Part shown: one piece after another, positions 7,982 through 14,490 of the stretch | Layout: every line of letters begins with the position of its first letter | How positions within the stretch are numbered: position 1 is the stretch's first letter | NCBI GenBank assembly: GCA_019090225.1 | Contig: JAHRWI010000227.1 | Location: forward strand, 1-15,861 | Reading direction: 5' to 3' | Origin: Porticoccaceae bacterium | GTDB lineage: Bacteria; Pseudomonadota; Gammaproteobacteria; Pseudomonadales; Porticoccaceae | DNA: 15,861 bases | Program-made: the position numbers and the translations under genes | The notes under the pieces: model-generated | Told to the model about the DNA's origin: nothing | The model's database searches: none | The model's input: only the letters and a program-made list of their open reading frames with translations

Positions 7982-9049
7982 TTAACCCCAGCTTCTCAGC
8001 TCTGGCAATATATGTTTGCCAATTGTCCTCATACTCCCTTCGACCTGATCAAAGGGCATACCGCCGTAACTGACGATGGAATTCCATTCGTAGTCACCGA
8101 TGACGCTGCGGCGCGCTTCCAGCTTGTCGAGCACCTGCTGTGGCGTGCCCCAGGCCTGGTGGGAGATATAGTCATCCACCGCCTTCTCAAGGCCCATTGA
8201 ATTAAGGAAGTTAGCGGACTTTTCGTAGGTTTCGTAACCTTTAATTTCTTTGTGGTAGTCCTCCATAAATTCGTAGTGCTGGAGTATGGAAAGGTAATTC
8301 GCCGCCAGGTATTTACGCGCCCGTTCCTCAGCCAGGCCCGCGTCTTCGTCGCAGTAACAAAAATCCAGCAACAGCGGTGATGGCGCGCTTTTGCCGTGGG
8401 CTGTCTGGAAGCCTTCCCGGTAGCGGTCGATATTAGATTTGTGCGCGTGCATATCAAATTGCACAAAGCACATCAGTCGGGCACCCAGCTCACCGACGAT
8501 TTTGGAAGAATCCGGCGACATGGCGACGGCATACAATCGGTCTTTTGCGCTTTGTGGGGGCTTGGGTTTGATCTCGGTTCGTTTTTGCGGAAAGTGCGGC
8601 CCATCGCCTTCAATAAAGCCGGTCTCCAAAGCGTCGACAATCATGCGGGCAGACTCGTCAAAGCGCTCGCGGGTTTCTTCCATGGGAATACCAAAAGCCT
8701 CGAATTCGTTACGCGCAAGACCGCGGCCAATACCCACCAGGAAACGCCCGTTAGTCATCGCATCGAGGGTGGCAATTTTTTCAACAATCCTGATCGGCTG
8801 AGTCCACCAGGGCAGAATAATCGCCGCACTGCCGAGCATAATATTTTTGGTGCGCGCGCCCAGCCAGGTGAGTATCTGAAGGTTATCCACTGCCATGGAA
8901 TAAGACTCGAAATGGTGCTCGGCACACCAGATAGAATCGTAGCCCACCTCCTCGGCCAGCTCAGCGACACGCATTTCTTCGCGAACCATTTCCGCATCAC
9001 TTATGTTTTCGTGCATATTGGCCATCATCATCATGTAACCGATTTTCAT
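7982..9049 (-). CDS. LLM-class flavin-dependent oxidoreductase (bacterial luciferase-like)
   Basis: 355 residues, a normal length for the luciferase-like monooxygenase family (TIM-barrel enzymes using reduced FMN or, in some groups, F420). Family marks: the N-terminal strand MKIGYMMMM, the EHHF motif (44-47) in AEEVGYDSIWCAEHHFESY, PIRIVEKIATLDAMTNGRF (85-103) and GIGRG (106-110). The C-terminal part includes the QAWGTPQQVLDKLE stretch typical of these enzymes. The substrate cannot be assigned. It is probably an oxidative catabolic enzyme, in keeping with the CoA-transferase and phosphotriesterase-like genes nearby. It lies on the opposite strand and splits the TPR array. A weak minus-strand GAGGG precedes the ATG. 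The promoter should lie in 9050-9438. Confidence 0.88.
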   Translation of the reverse strand: MKIGYMMMMANMHENISDAEMVREEMRVAELAEEVGYDSIWCAEHHFESYSMAVDNLQILTWLGARTKNIMLGSAAIILPWWTQPIRIVEKIATLDAMTNGRFLVGIGRGLARNEFEAFGIPMEETRERFDESARMIVDALETGFIEGDGPHFPQKRTEIKPKPPQSAKDRLYAVAMSPDSSKIVGELGARLMCFVQFDMHAHKSNIDRYREGFQTAHGKSAPSPLLLDFCYCDEDAGLAEERARKYLAANYLSILQHYEFMEDYHKEIKGYETYEKSANFLNSMGLEKAVDDYISHQAWGTPQQVLDKLEARRSVIGDYEWNSIVSYGGMPFDQVEGSMRTIGKHILPELRSWG

Positions 9050-9438
9050 CGCTTGTTGCCCTCTAGTTAATTATGGTTTGGTCACGCCTGACGAACCTTG
9101 TTCGCGGGGCGATCTTTTCTCTAAAACGATCTTCTCTTTACATAGTACAATTGGATTCGCTTTGCCCTGGCATGAACGCCAGATAGCTCGATCAAGCTGC
9201 TTTACTTTATCGCGTAGTGGTGATTAATCCAGCAAATTACTATAAGCCGTATTAAAAATAATTCAATGAATGCTGCATCAAGGCTAGAAAGATAAAAAAC
9301 TAAACGCATTTCGCCATACCGAACTCGGCCTTATTCAGCGCAAAGAGCCCGAAGAAAAGAATCCGGCGAGCAGGTTTTATTTGGTAGGCGTGATTTTTAA
9401 ATAATTACAAAAAGGAATGTAAGCATCTAGCAGCTACT
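9050..9438. other. 389-bp divergent intergenic region
   Basis: No gene was seen. Near the oxidoreductase there is a short palindrome (CGAAC-CTT-GTTCG, 9092-9104) and an imperfect 17-bp tandem repeat (9110-9126 and 9127-9143, 13 of 17 matching). The half towards TPR-5 is AT-rich with several TAAA/TAAT blocks, as expected of a promoter, but no convincing -35/-10 pair could be chosen. An AAAGGA at 9411-9416 ends 22 nt before the TPR-5 ATG, too far for a normal Shine-Dalgarno. Confidence 0.6.
9092..9143. promoter_or_regulatory. Palindrome plus 17-bp direct repeat upstream of the oxidoreductase gene
   Basis: CGAAC/GTTCG arms with a 3-nt spacer (9092-9104) are followed by two adjacent copies of a CGATCTTTTCTCTAAAA-like unit (9110-9143). 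They lie 43-94 bp upstream of the minus-strand ATG, where an operator would be expected. Function is inferred from position only. Confidence 0.25.
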
Positions 9439-10872
9439 ATGGACACCCTAAATCAAATTTTTACCTGGCTTAGCGACCATGAAGCAGGATTCAGCGCCCT
9501 TGCCGCTTTGGTGGTCATTATTGGCGTGACCTTATCGCCATTGGGTGCGGGCTTACGTGGCTTACTTTCACGAAAAGACAAAACGGAATCGGGTATCACC
9601 CAAACCGCTAAAATATATGAACCTGACCTAAGCGAAACGCTCGACACACTCAACACCCCGCCTTCGCCTATCACCGACAAACCCTCCATCGCCGTGCTGC
9701 CCTTCGTCAATATGTCAGACGATAAAAGCCAGGAGTATTTCGCAGACGGCATGACTGAGGACATTATTACCGGCCTATCCTGCGACAGCCGTTTATTTGT
9801 TGTCGCCCGCAATTCCACCTTTGCCTATAAGGGTCAGACCCCGGATATCCGTGAGGTAGGGAAAGAATTAGGTGTGCGCTATGTGCTGGAAGGCAGTATC
9901 CGCCCTGTAAGTGAGCGCTTAAGGATCACCGTCCAGCTCATCGAAACAGATACCGGGATGCATATCTGGGCCGATAAAATCGACCGACCTGTATCTGAGA
10001 TTTTTGATATTCAGGATGAGGTGGTGGACGATCTGGTAACCACGCTGTGCTCTAGCCTCGGTGTCGCGGAAGGACAGCGGGCACAACGGGCGCGACCCGA
10101 AAACCTGCAGGCCTGGGCCTTGTGCGTGCAGGCTGAGGTGCTTTATTTTTCGCAAGCGAATCCAGAAACAATGGCGGAAGCCGAACACTTACTGCGCCGG
10201 GCAACTGAGATTGAACCGGGCTATGCCGCTAGTTGGGCTTTGCTCGCTTATATGGCCAGTATGCAGATACCTTATGGCTTGAGTGACGACCTGGCGAAGG
10301 ACTCTGCAAATGTTCTGTCACTGGTCAGTAAAGCCCTGCGCCTGGCCCCCAATGATCCGGTGGTCCTGGGCTATTGCGGATGTGCTGTAACCTGGGCCGG
10401 CCAGGTAAACCAGGCCATTGATTATCTGGAGCGCAGTCTTGCTATCAATCCCAATAGCAACATTACTCGGATTTTCTATGGCGGCGCACTTTGGGCCGAT
10501 GCAAAACCTGACGAAGGCCTCGCCCAATTACAGCTGTTTACCAGGCGCTCAACAAAAGACCCCTATATTGGTTTGGGCAGTTTCTTTATAGCGTTCTGCC
10601 ATTGCTCACTAAACGACTTTCTACAGGCCGAGCAAGCAGCTCGGAATTGCGTCAGACATCAACCTGGCTTTGCCTGGGCTTATCTTATGCTGGCCATATC
10701 GCTGGCCGCTCTGGGGCGCGATGCGGAAGTTTCAGCGCAGATGGAAAAGGTGCACCAACTAGCACCCAGCATGACCCTCGAGGTGGTAGAAGATTTTTGG
10801 CGCCATGTCATTCGAAAGCCAGAGCAAACCGAACAATTCATTGCTCTGACACGCCAGGCCTGGCCGGATTAA
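9439..10872 (+). CDS. TPR-5: single-helix-anchored TolB-like/TPR protein (class 2)
   Basis: 477 residues, the same length as TPR-3 and its closest relative by eye: the first 45 residues differ at only a few positions (MDTLNQIFTWLSDHE, then a helix at about 17-35, then GAGLRGLLSRKDK). A variable linker (about 46-79) leads to the TolB-like domain (about 81-210) with KPSIAVLPFVNMSDDKS, RNSTFAYKGQTPDIREVG, YVLEGSIRPVSERLRITVQ and DIQDEVVDDLVTTLC. TPR-type helices run about 245-440, and the tail is LTRQAWPD. By charge bias the body is cytoplasmic. The ATG is chosen by alignment with the paralogs; no Shine-Dalgarno sits at normal distance, so expression may be weak or leader-dependent. It is the first gene of cluster 2, 18 nt before TPR-6. 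Its function is unknown. Confidence 0.84.
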   Translation: MDTLNQIFTWLSDHEAGFSALAALVVIIGVTLSPLGAGLRGLLSRKDKTESGITQTAKIYEPDLSETLDTLNTPPSPITDKPSIAVLPFVNMSDDKSQEYFADGMTEDIITGLSCDSRLFVVARNSTFAYKGQTPDIREVGKELGVRYVLEGSIRPVSERLRITVQLIETDTGMHIWADKIDRPVSEIFDIQDEVVDDLVTTLCSSLGVAEGQRAQRARPENLQAWALCVQAEVLYFSQANPETMAEAEHLLRRATEIEPGYAASWALLAYMASMQIPYGLSDDLAKDSANVLSLVSKALRLAPNDPVVLGYCGCAVTWAGQVNQAIDYLERSLAINPNSNITRIFYGGALWADAKPDEGLAQLQLFTRRSTKDPYIGLGSFFIAFCHCSLNDFLQAEQAARNCVRHQPGFAWAYLMLAISLAALGRDAEVSAQMEKVHQLAPSMTLEVVEDFWRHVIRKPEQTEQFIALTRQAWPD

Positions 10873-10890
10873 ACGGAAAAATTATTCGAT

Positions 10891-12333
10891 ATGGAAAGCA
10901 TTAACGACGTACTTAGCTGGTTAACGGATCACGAATCCGCTTTCAGTGCCATCGCTGCCCTGGTAGTTATTTTTGGCGTGGTCTTATCACCACTCGGTGC
11001 AGGCATTCGCGGCATACTTTCTGGCCGTGGCAATTCAAAACAAAACCAGGTCTCGGTTTCAGCAGCTACGGGAGCCGAAGAAACTAATGTCCCTACCACG
11101 CAGGATTTCCTCACCACCCCGCCACCACTGATCACCGACAAACCCTCCATCGCCGTACTGCCCTTCGTCAATATGTCGAAAGATGAAGATAAAGAGTTCT
11201 TCGCCGATGGTATGACCGAGGACATCATCACCGGGCTATCCTGCGACAGCCGTTTGTTTGTTATCGCCCGCAACTCCACCTTTGCCTACAAGGGCCAGTC
11301 CCCGGACATCCGCACGGTGGGTAAAGAGCTGGGTGTGCGCTATGTGCTGGAGGGCAGTATTCGCCCGGTGGGTGACCGTCTGCGGATTACGGTGCAGCTG
11401 ATTGAGACCGAAACTGGCAGTCATATTTGGGCAGACAAAATAGACCGACCGGTGACGGAAATTTTTGATATTCAGGACGATGTTGTCGACAACCTGGTCA
11501 CAACCTTATGCGCCAATCTGAGTGTGGCCGAAGGTAAGCGGGCGCGCCGCCAGGCACCTGAAAATATAAAAGCCTGGGAGTTATGCATAGATGCTGAAAT
11601 GTCCTGGATCGGACTGAGGACCACAGCCGGTATGGTTGAAGCCCAGGCGCTGGCTAAAAAGGCCACAGAAATAGAGCCCGGCTATGCGCTTGGCTGGGCA
11701 ATGCTCGCCTATTTCTCAAGCATAAATATTGCCTACTTGATCACAGACGATAATGCCAAGACGGCCAAACAGGTAGATCAACTCATCAACAAAGCGGCCG
11801 TATTGGCACCAGATGATCCAACGGTATTGGGTTACATAGGATACACCTATGGAATAATAGGCAAAGCGAGCACCGGGCTTAGTTACCTCGAACGCAGCCT
11901 GGCTAGCAACCCCAATAGCGGCTTCGTCCGCTATGCCTACGGGGCGGCACTTTCATTCACCTCGCAACTGGAAGACGCACTTACACAATGTGAAATATTT
12001 TTTCGCCAGTCACCCAAAGACTCCAATATGGGGGCAGTATGTTTTTCTCAGAGTCTGACGCTCTCCCTCATGGGTCGGTATTTGGAGGCCGAACAAGCTG
12101 CATCTATGGGCATTAAACATCAACCCAGTTTCCCCTGGTTGCATGTAGCCCGTGCCTGGGCGTTAAGCGGACTCGAACGCCATGAAGAGGCACAAGGGGC
12201 AATGGGGCTGGCGCGGGAATTAGCACCTCATTTTAGTCAGAGCAAAGTAGAAAAGTGGTGCCGCCTGTATTTTCAAAAAGACGATGCCGAAAGATTCAAC
12301 AGTTTTTTGCGTTTAGCCTGGCCAGAATCTTAG
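10891..12333 (+). CDS. TPR-6: single-helix-anchored TolB-like/TPR protein (class 2)
   Basis: 480 residues, ATG start. The N-terminus MESINDVLSWLTDHESAF precedes a membrane helix (about 17-36), then R40 and a Gln/Ser/Thr linker (about 45-80). The TolB-like domain (about 83-212) has KPSIAVLPFVNMSKDEDK, RNSTFAYKGQSPDIRTVG, YVLEGSIRPVGDRLRITVQ and DIQDDVVDNLVTTLC. The TPR part (about 245-445) is clearly diverged from TPR-5, with a different sequence at the start (ELCIDAEMSWIGLRTTAG), but keeps units such as the one around GYIGYTYGIIGKASTGLSYLERSL. The tail is LRLAWPES. Its first 23 coding bases and the 3 bases before them are identical to those of TPR-7. Gaps: 18 nt from TPR-5, 15 nt to TPR-7. 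Its function is unknown. Confidence 0.84.
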   Translation: MESINDVLSWLTDHESAFSAIAALVVIFGVVLSPLGAGIRGILSGRGNSKQNQVSVSAATGAEETNVPTTQDFLTTPPPLITDKPSIAVLPFVNMSKDEDKEFFADGMTEDIITGLSCDSRLFVIARNSTFAYKGQSPDIRTVGKELGVRYVLEGSIRPVGDRLRITVQLIETETGSHIWADKIDRPVTEIFDIQDDVVDNLVTTLCANLSVAEGKRARRQAPENIKAWELCIDAEMSWIGLRTTAGMVEAQALAKKATEIEPGYALGWAMLAYFSSINIAYLITDDNAKTAKQVDQLINKAAVLAPDDPTVLGYIGYTYGIIGKASTGLSYLERSLASNPNSGFVRYAYGAALSFTSQLEDALTQCEIFFRQSPKDSNMGAVCFSQSLTLSLMGRYLEAEQAASMGIKHQPSFPWLHVARAWALSGLERHEEAQGAMGLARELAPHFSQSKVEKWCRLYFQKDDAERFNSFLRLAWPES

Positions 12334-12348
12334 GAAGCCTTATTTGAT

Positions 12349-13848
12349 ATGGAAAGCATTAACGACGTACTCACCTGGTTAACGGAACACGAATCTGCCT
12401 TCAGCGCCATCGCTGCACTGGTGGTGATTTTTGGTGTGGTGTTTTCGCCTTTGGGTGCAGGCGTACGCGGTCTGTTATCTCGTAAACAGGCGGATTCAGA
12501 TACTCAGCAATCGGGCATCAATAACCCTCAAGCTCGAACAAACAACACCGCCGCTAGCGTTTCTGCCGGGGCCGAGAAAAACGACGCCACCCTCGCAAGA
12601 CCAGGGCAAAGCCAGGCGGGACAGGGTAAAGACCGCCCAGTGGTGGCCGTGCTGCCCCTCAACAATATGTCTACCGATGAGGAGCAGGGTTATCTCGCCG
12701 AGGGCATGACCGAAGATATTATTACCGCCCTCGCCCGCTCTGCAGATATGGATGTCATCGCCCGTAACTCTACCTTTGTGTACAAGGGCAGCACACCTGA
12801 TATCCGCCAGGTCGGCAAGGATTTGGGTGCCCGTTATGTGGTGGAAGGTAGCTTGCGCAAAGTTGGCTCCGATCAATCAGGAGCTCGGGTACGGGTCACT
12901 GTACAATTAATCGAAGCCGCCACCGGCAGTCATGTCTGGGCGGAAAACTATGACCGACCCTTGAGCGACATCTTCGCTATTCAGGACGAAGTATCCAGCG
13001 GTATCGCCAGTGCCCTGGGTTACGCCATTACCGTGGCCGAAATTGATGCGGCCAATAGAGCGAGCACAGATAATCTCGATGCCTGGGGCTTGGTAGCGCG
13101 GTCTTTGTCGGCAGCGTTTCAGTTTAATCGGGAGACATCCGCAGAGTCTGTGGAATTCGCGCGGCAAGCTGTGGCGCTCGACCCTAACTACGCTGCCGCT
13201 CATGCCCGACTGGCCAGTGCCTTGATTCGCCGCCCGGCGAACGGCTTTAGTGAACATCCCGAACAAGATGTATCGGAAGCCAAAGCCGCTATCGACAAGG
13301 CCATACGGCTTGCGCCTAACGATGCAGGAGTACTCGCCGAATCCGGGCACGTTTTATGTTTTTCTGGCCGCCCCGATGAAGCCATCCCGATTCTAGAGAG
13401 AGCCCTTGCCCTGTGCCCCAGCAACGCTATTGCCATCGCCCAGTACGGTTATGCCTTAGGTGTCGCCGGCAACTTTGATAAAAGCCTGAGTGAACTGGCA
13501 CGCGCTATCGAATTGCTACCCAATGCCCAATACCTGTATCGCATCCATTTTTGGCGATCCGCAATATTGTTATCCAAGGGAGATCCCGAAGCGGGAGAAT
13601 TGGAAGGTCAAAAATCAGTCTCCATTTTTAATGGCTTCCATACCTCCTGGGCGATACTCGCCATTTGCCAGGCTGTACAGGGTAAAACCGATGAGGCTAA
13701 AGCAACCATCATGAAAATTAAGCAATTGATGCCTGATGCATCGACCGACGATTACCGCCGGAACATCACTGCACTTTACCCAACAGGATTGCGACAAACG
13801 TTAGATGAAGGGCTTCACCGGCTGGAAGAAATTTGGCCGAAGGACTAA
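12349..13848 (+). CDS. TPR-7: mosaic TolB-like/TPR protein (class 2 anchor, class 1-like body)
   Basis: 499 residues, the longest member. The N-terminus (MESINDVLTWLTEHESAF, helix about 17-36, RGLLSRK) is almost that of TPR-6, followed by the longest linker of the family (about 45-95, rich in Gln, Asn, Ala and Ser). The TolB-like domain (about 96-230) has class 1 traits (VAVLPLNNMS, YVVEGSLRKVG, WAENYDRP) mixed with class 2 ones (EGMTEDIITAL), plus a 5-residue insertion (DQSGA, about 175-179) in the strand after SLRKVG. The helical part opens with DNLDAWGLVARS, as in class 1, and carries TPR units at about 264-295, 306-340, 342-375 and 377-390. The tail is LEEIWPKD. AGGAAG at 12332-12337 serves the ATG. 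It is the last gene of cluster 2, followed by the zinc-ribbon gene after 92 nt. Its function is unknown. Confidence 0.84.
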   Translation: MESINDVLTWLTEHESAFSAIAALVVIFGVVFSPLGAGVRGLLSRKQADSDTQQSGINNPQARTNNTAASVSAGAEKNDATLARPGQSQAGQGKDRPVVAVLPLNNMSTDEEQGYLAEGMTEDIITALARSADMDVIARNSTFVYKGSTPDIRQVGKDLGARYVVEGSLRKVGSDQSGARVRVTVQLIEAATGSHVWAENYDRPLSDIFAIQDEVSSGIASALGYAITVAEIDAANRASTDNLDAWGLVARSLSAAFQFNRETSAESVEFARQAVALDPNYAAAHARLASALIRRPANGFSEHPEQDVSEAKAAIDKAIRLAPNDAGVLAESGHVLCFSGRPDEAIPILERALALCPSNAIAIAQYGYALGVAGNFDKSLSELARAIELLPNAQYLYRIHFWRSAILLSKGDPEAGELEGQKSVSIFNGFHTSWAILAICQAVQGKTDEAKATIMKIKQLMPDASTDDYRRNITALYPTGLRQTLDEGLHRLEEIWPKD

Positions 13849-13940
13849 TGTATCGCTTACCTGCTTACACAGGATGAAACTGATGCGGGCTTTAGAACAG
13901 GCGTGAATTTATCACTACAATAAAAAAGGAAAACAAACAA

Positions 13941-14342
13941 ATGAAATGCCCCAGTTGCAGTAAAAAATTAAAAAAAACCAACGCCAGTGGTGTCGACACG
14001 CTGACCTGTACACAATGTGATGGTCTGTGGGTTTCTCACGACTCTATGGCAGCTTTGTTCAACGCTGAAAAACTTGAGCTTGATCTCCACGACCTGATCA
14101 GGAAAGCGCCTAACAAATATTTATCAAAACGTAACTGCGTTTCGTGCCCCGATCAAATATTAAAAATCATCGACAGCGGCGGCGTTGAAATTGACGCCTG
14201 TGAAAAATGCGGTGGTATCTACTTTGATGAAAATGAGATTAAGGCCATGTTGCCCCATACCCATACGCCAATTAATAGTATTTTGGCGGCATTCACGCCA
14301 CGGGATGGCCTGGGCAGAGTCCTTGCATCTTTGATTTATTAA
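13941..14342 (+). CDS. Small protein with two TFIIB-type zinc ribbons
   Basis: 133 residues. The first ribbon has C3/C6 and C23/C26 (MKCPSC...CTQCDGLWVS); the second has C66/C69 and C87/C90 (CVSC...CEKCGGIYFDENEI). This CxxC-CxxCxGxW/F pattern is that of the zf-TFIIB family of small bacterial proteins, which are of unknown role and often near membrane or stress genes. The C-terminal 30 residues are mildly hydrophobic with no clear membrane helix. AAAGGA at 13925-13930 lies 10 nt before the ATG. The gene follows TPR-7 in the same direction after 92 nt without a clear terminator, so it may be read from the array promoter. Functional connection to the array is inference. Confidence 0.8.
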   Translation: MKCPSCSKKLKKTNASGVDTLTCTQCDGLWVSHDSMAALFNAEKLELDLHDLIRKAPNKYLSKRNCVSCPDQILKIIDSGGVEIDACEKCGGIYFDENEIKAMLPHTHTPINSILAAFTPRDGLGRVLASLIY

Positions 14343-14359
14343 CAATCGTAAATATTAAA

Positions 14360-14388
14360 AAATCCGCAAACCATAAAAAACCGGATTT
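14360..14388 (+). terminator. Weak hairpin after the zinc-ribbon gene
   Basis: 7-bp arms (AAATCCG 14360-14366, CGGATTT 14382-14388) enclose a 15-nt A-rich loop in a very AT-rich stretch, 18 nt after the stop. A-runs, not T-runs, follow on the plus strand, so termination efficiency is doubtful. Confidence 0.3.
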
Positions 14389-14490
14389 AAAAAATTAAGA
14401 CTAGGTGATGCTAACAGACCCATTACCTGGCCCATCCTCAGAAATACGCCAACGAATTTAAATTGATTCTACTTTCGGGAGATAACTAAA

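Larger units (their letters stand above)
1870..13848 (+). other. Array of seven membrane-anchored TolB-like/TPR paralogs
   Basis: Seven same-strand paralogous genes occupy about 12 kb: TPR-1 to TPR-4 (1870-7837) and TPR-5 to TPR-7 (9439-13848), separated by a minus-strand oxidoreductase gene. In-cluster gaps are 44, 19, 1, 18 and 15 nt, consistent with two operons. All share a WL-x2-HE-x3-(I/L/F)S-(A/G)-(I/L)AA N-terminus, a TolB-like domain of about 130 residues and a TPR solenoid. Anchor class order is 1, 1, 2, 1, then 2, 2, 2/1 mosaic. Expansion by tandem duplication followed by recombination is inferred from the shared blocks. Confidence 0.85.

Noticed and set aside
8396..9070. Plus-strand open frame of 224 codons opposite the LLM gene
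   Set aside because: Antisense shadow; the minus-strand frame carries clear LLM motifs over its full length.
9411..9422. AAAGGA followed by ATGTAA as a minimal start-stop leader before TPR-5
   Set aside because: There is no spacing between the purine run and the ATG, so ribosome initiation there is unlikely.
1870..13848. Adenylate or guanylate cyclase genes
   Set aside because: The TolB/TPR body is often labelled cyclase by similarity, but no cyclase catalytic domain or motif is present in any of the seven proteins.
1870..13848. Prophage, toxin-antitoxin or CRISPR-type defence island
   Set aside because: No integrase, nuclease, methylase, repeat-spacer pattern or phage structural gene was seen; the repetition is of full-length paralogous genes.
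13848..13906. Two overlapping mini-frames (MYRLPAYTG, then MKLMRALEQA) between TPR-7 and the zinc-ribbon gene
   Set aside because: The stop-start overlaps (TAATG, ATGA) are suggestive of coupling, but frames of 9 and 10 codons are expected by chance and have no recognisable content.
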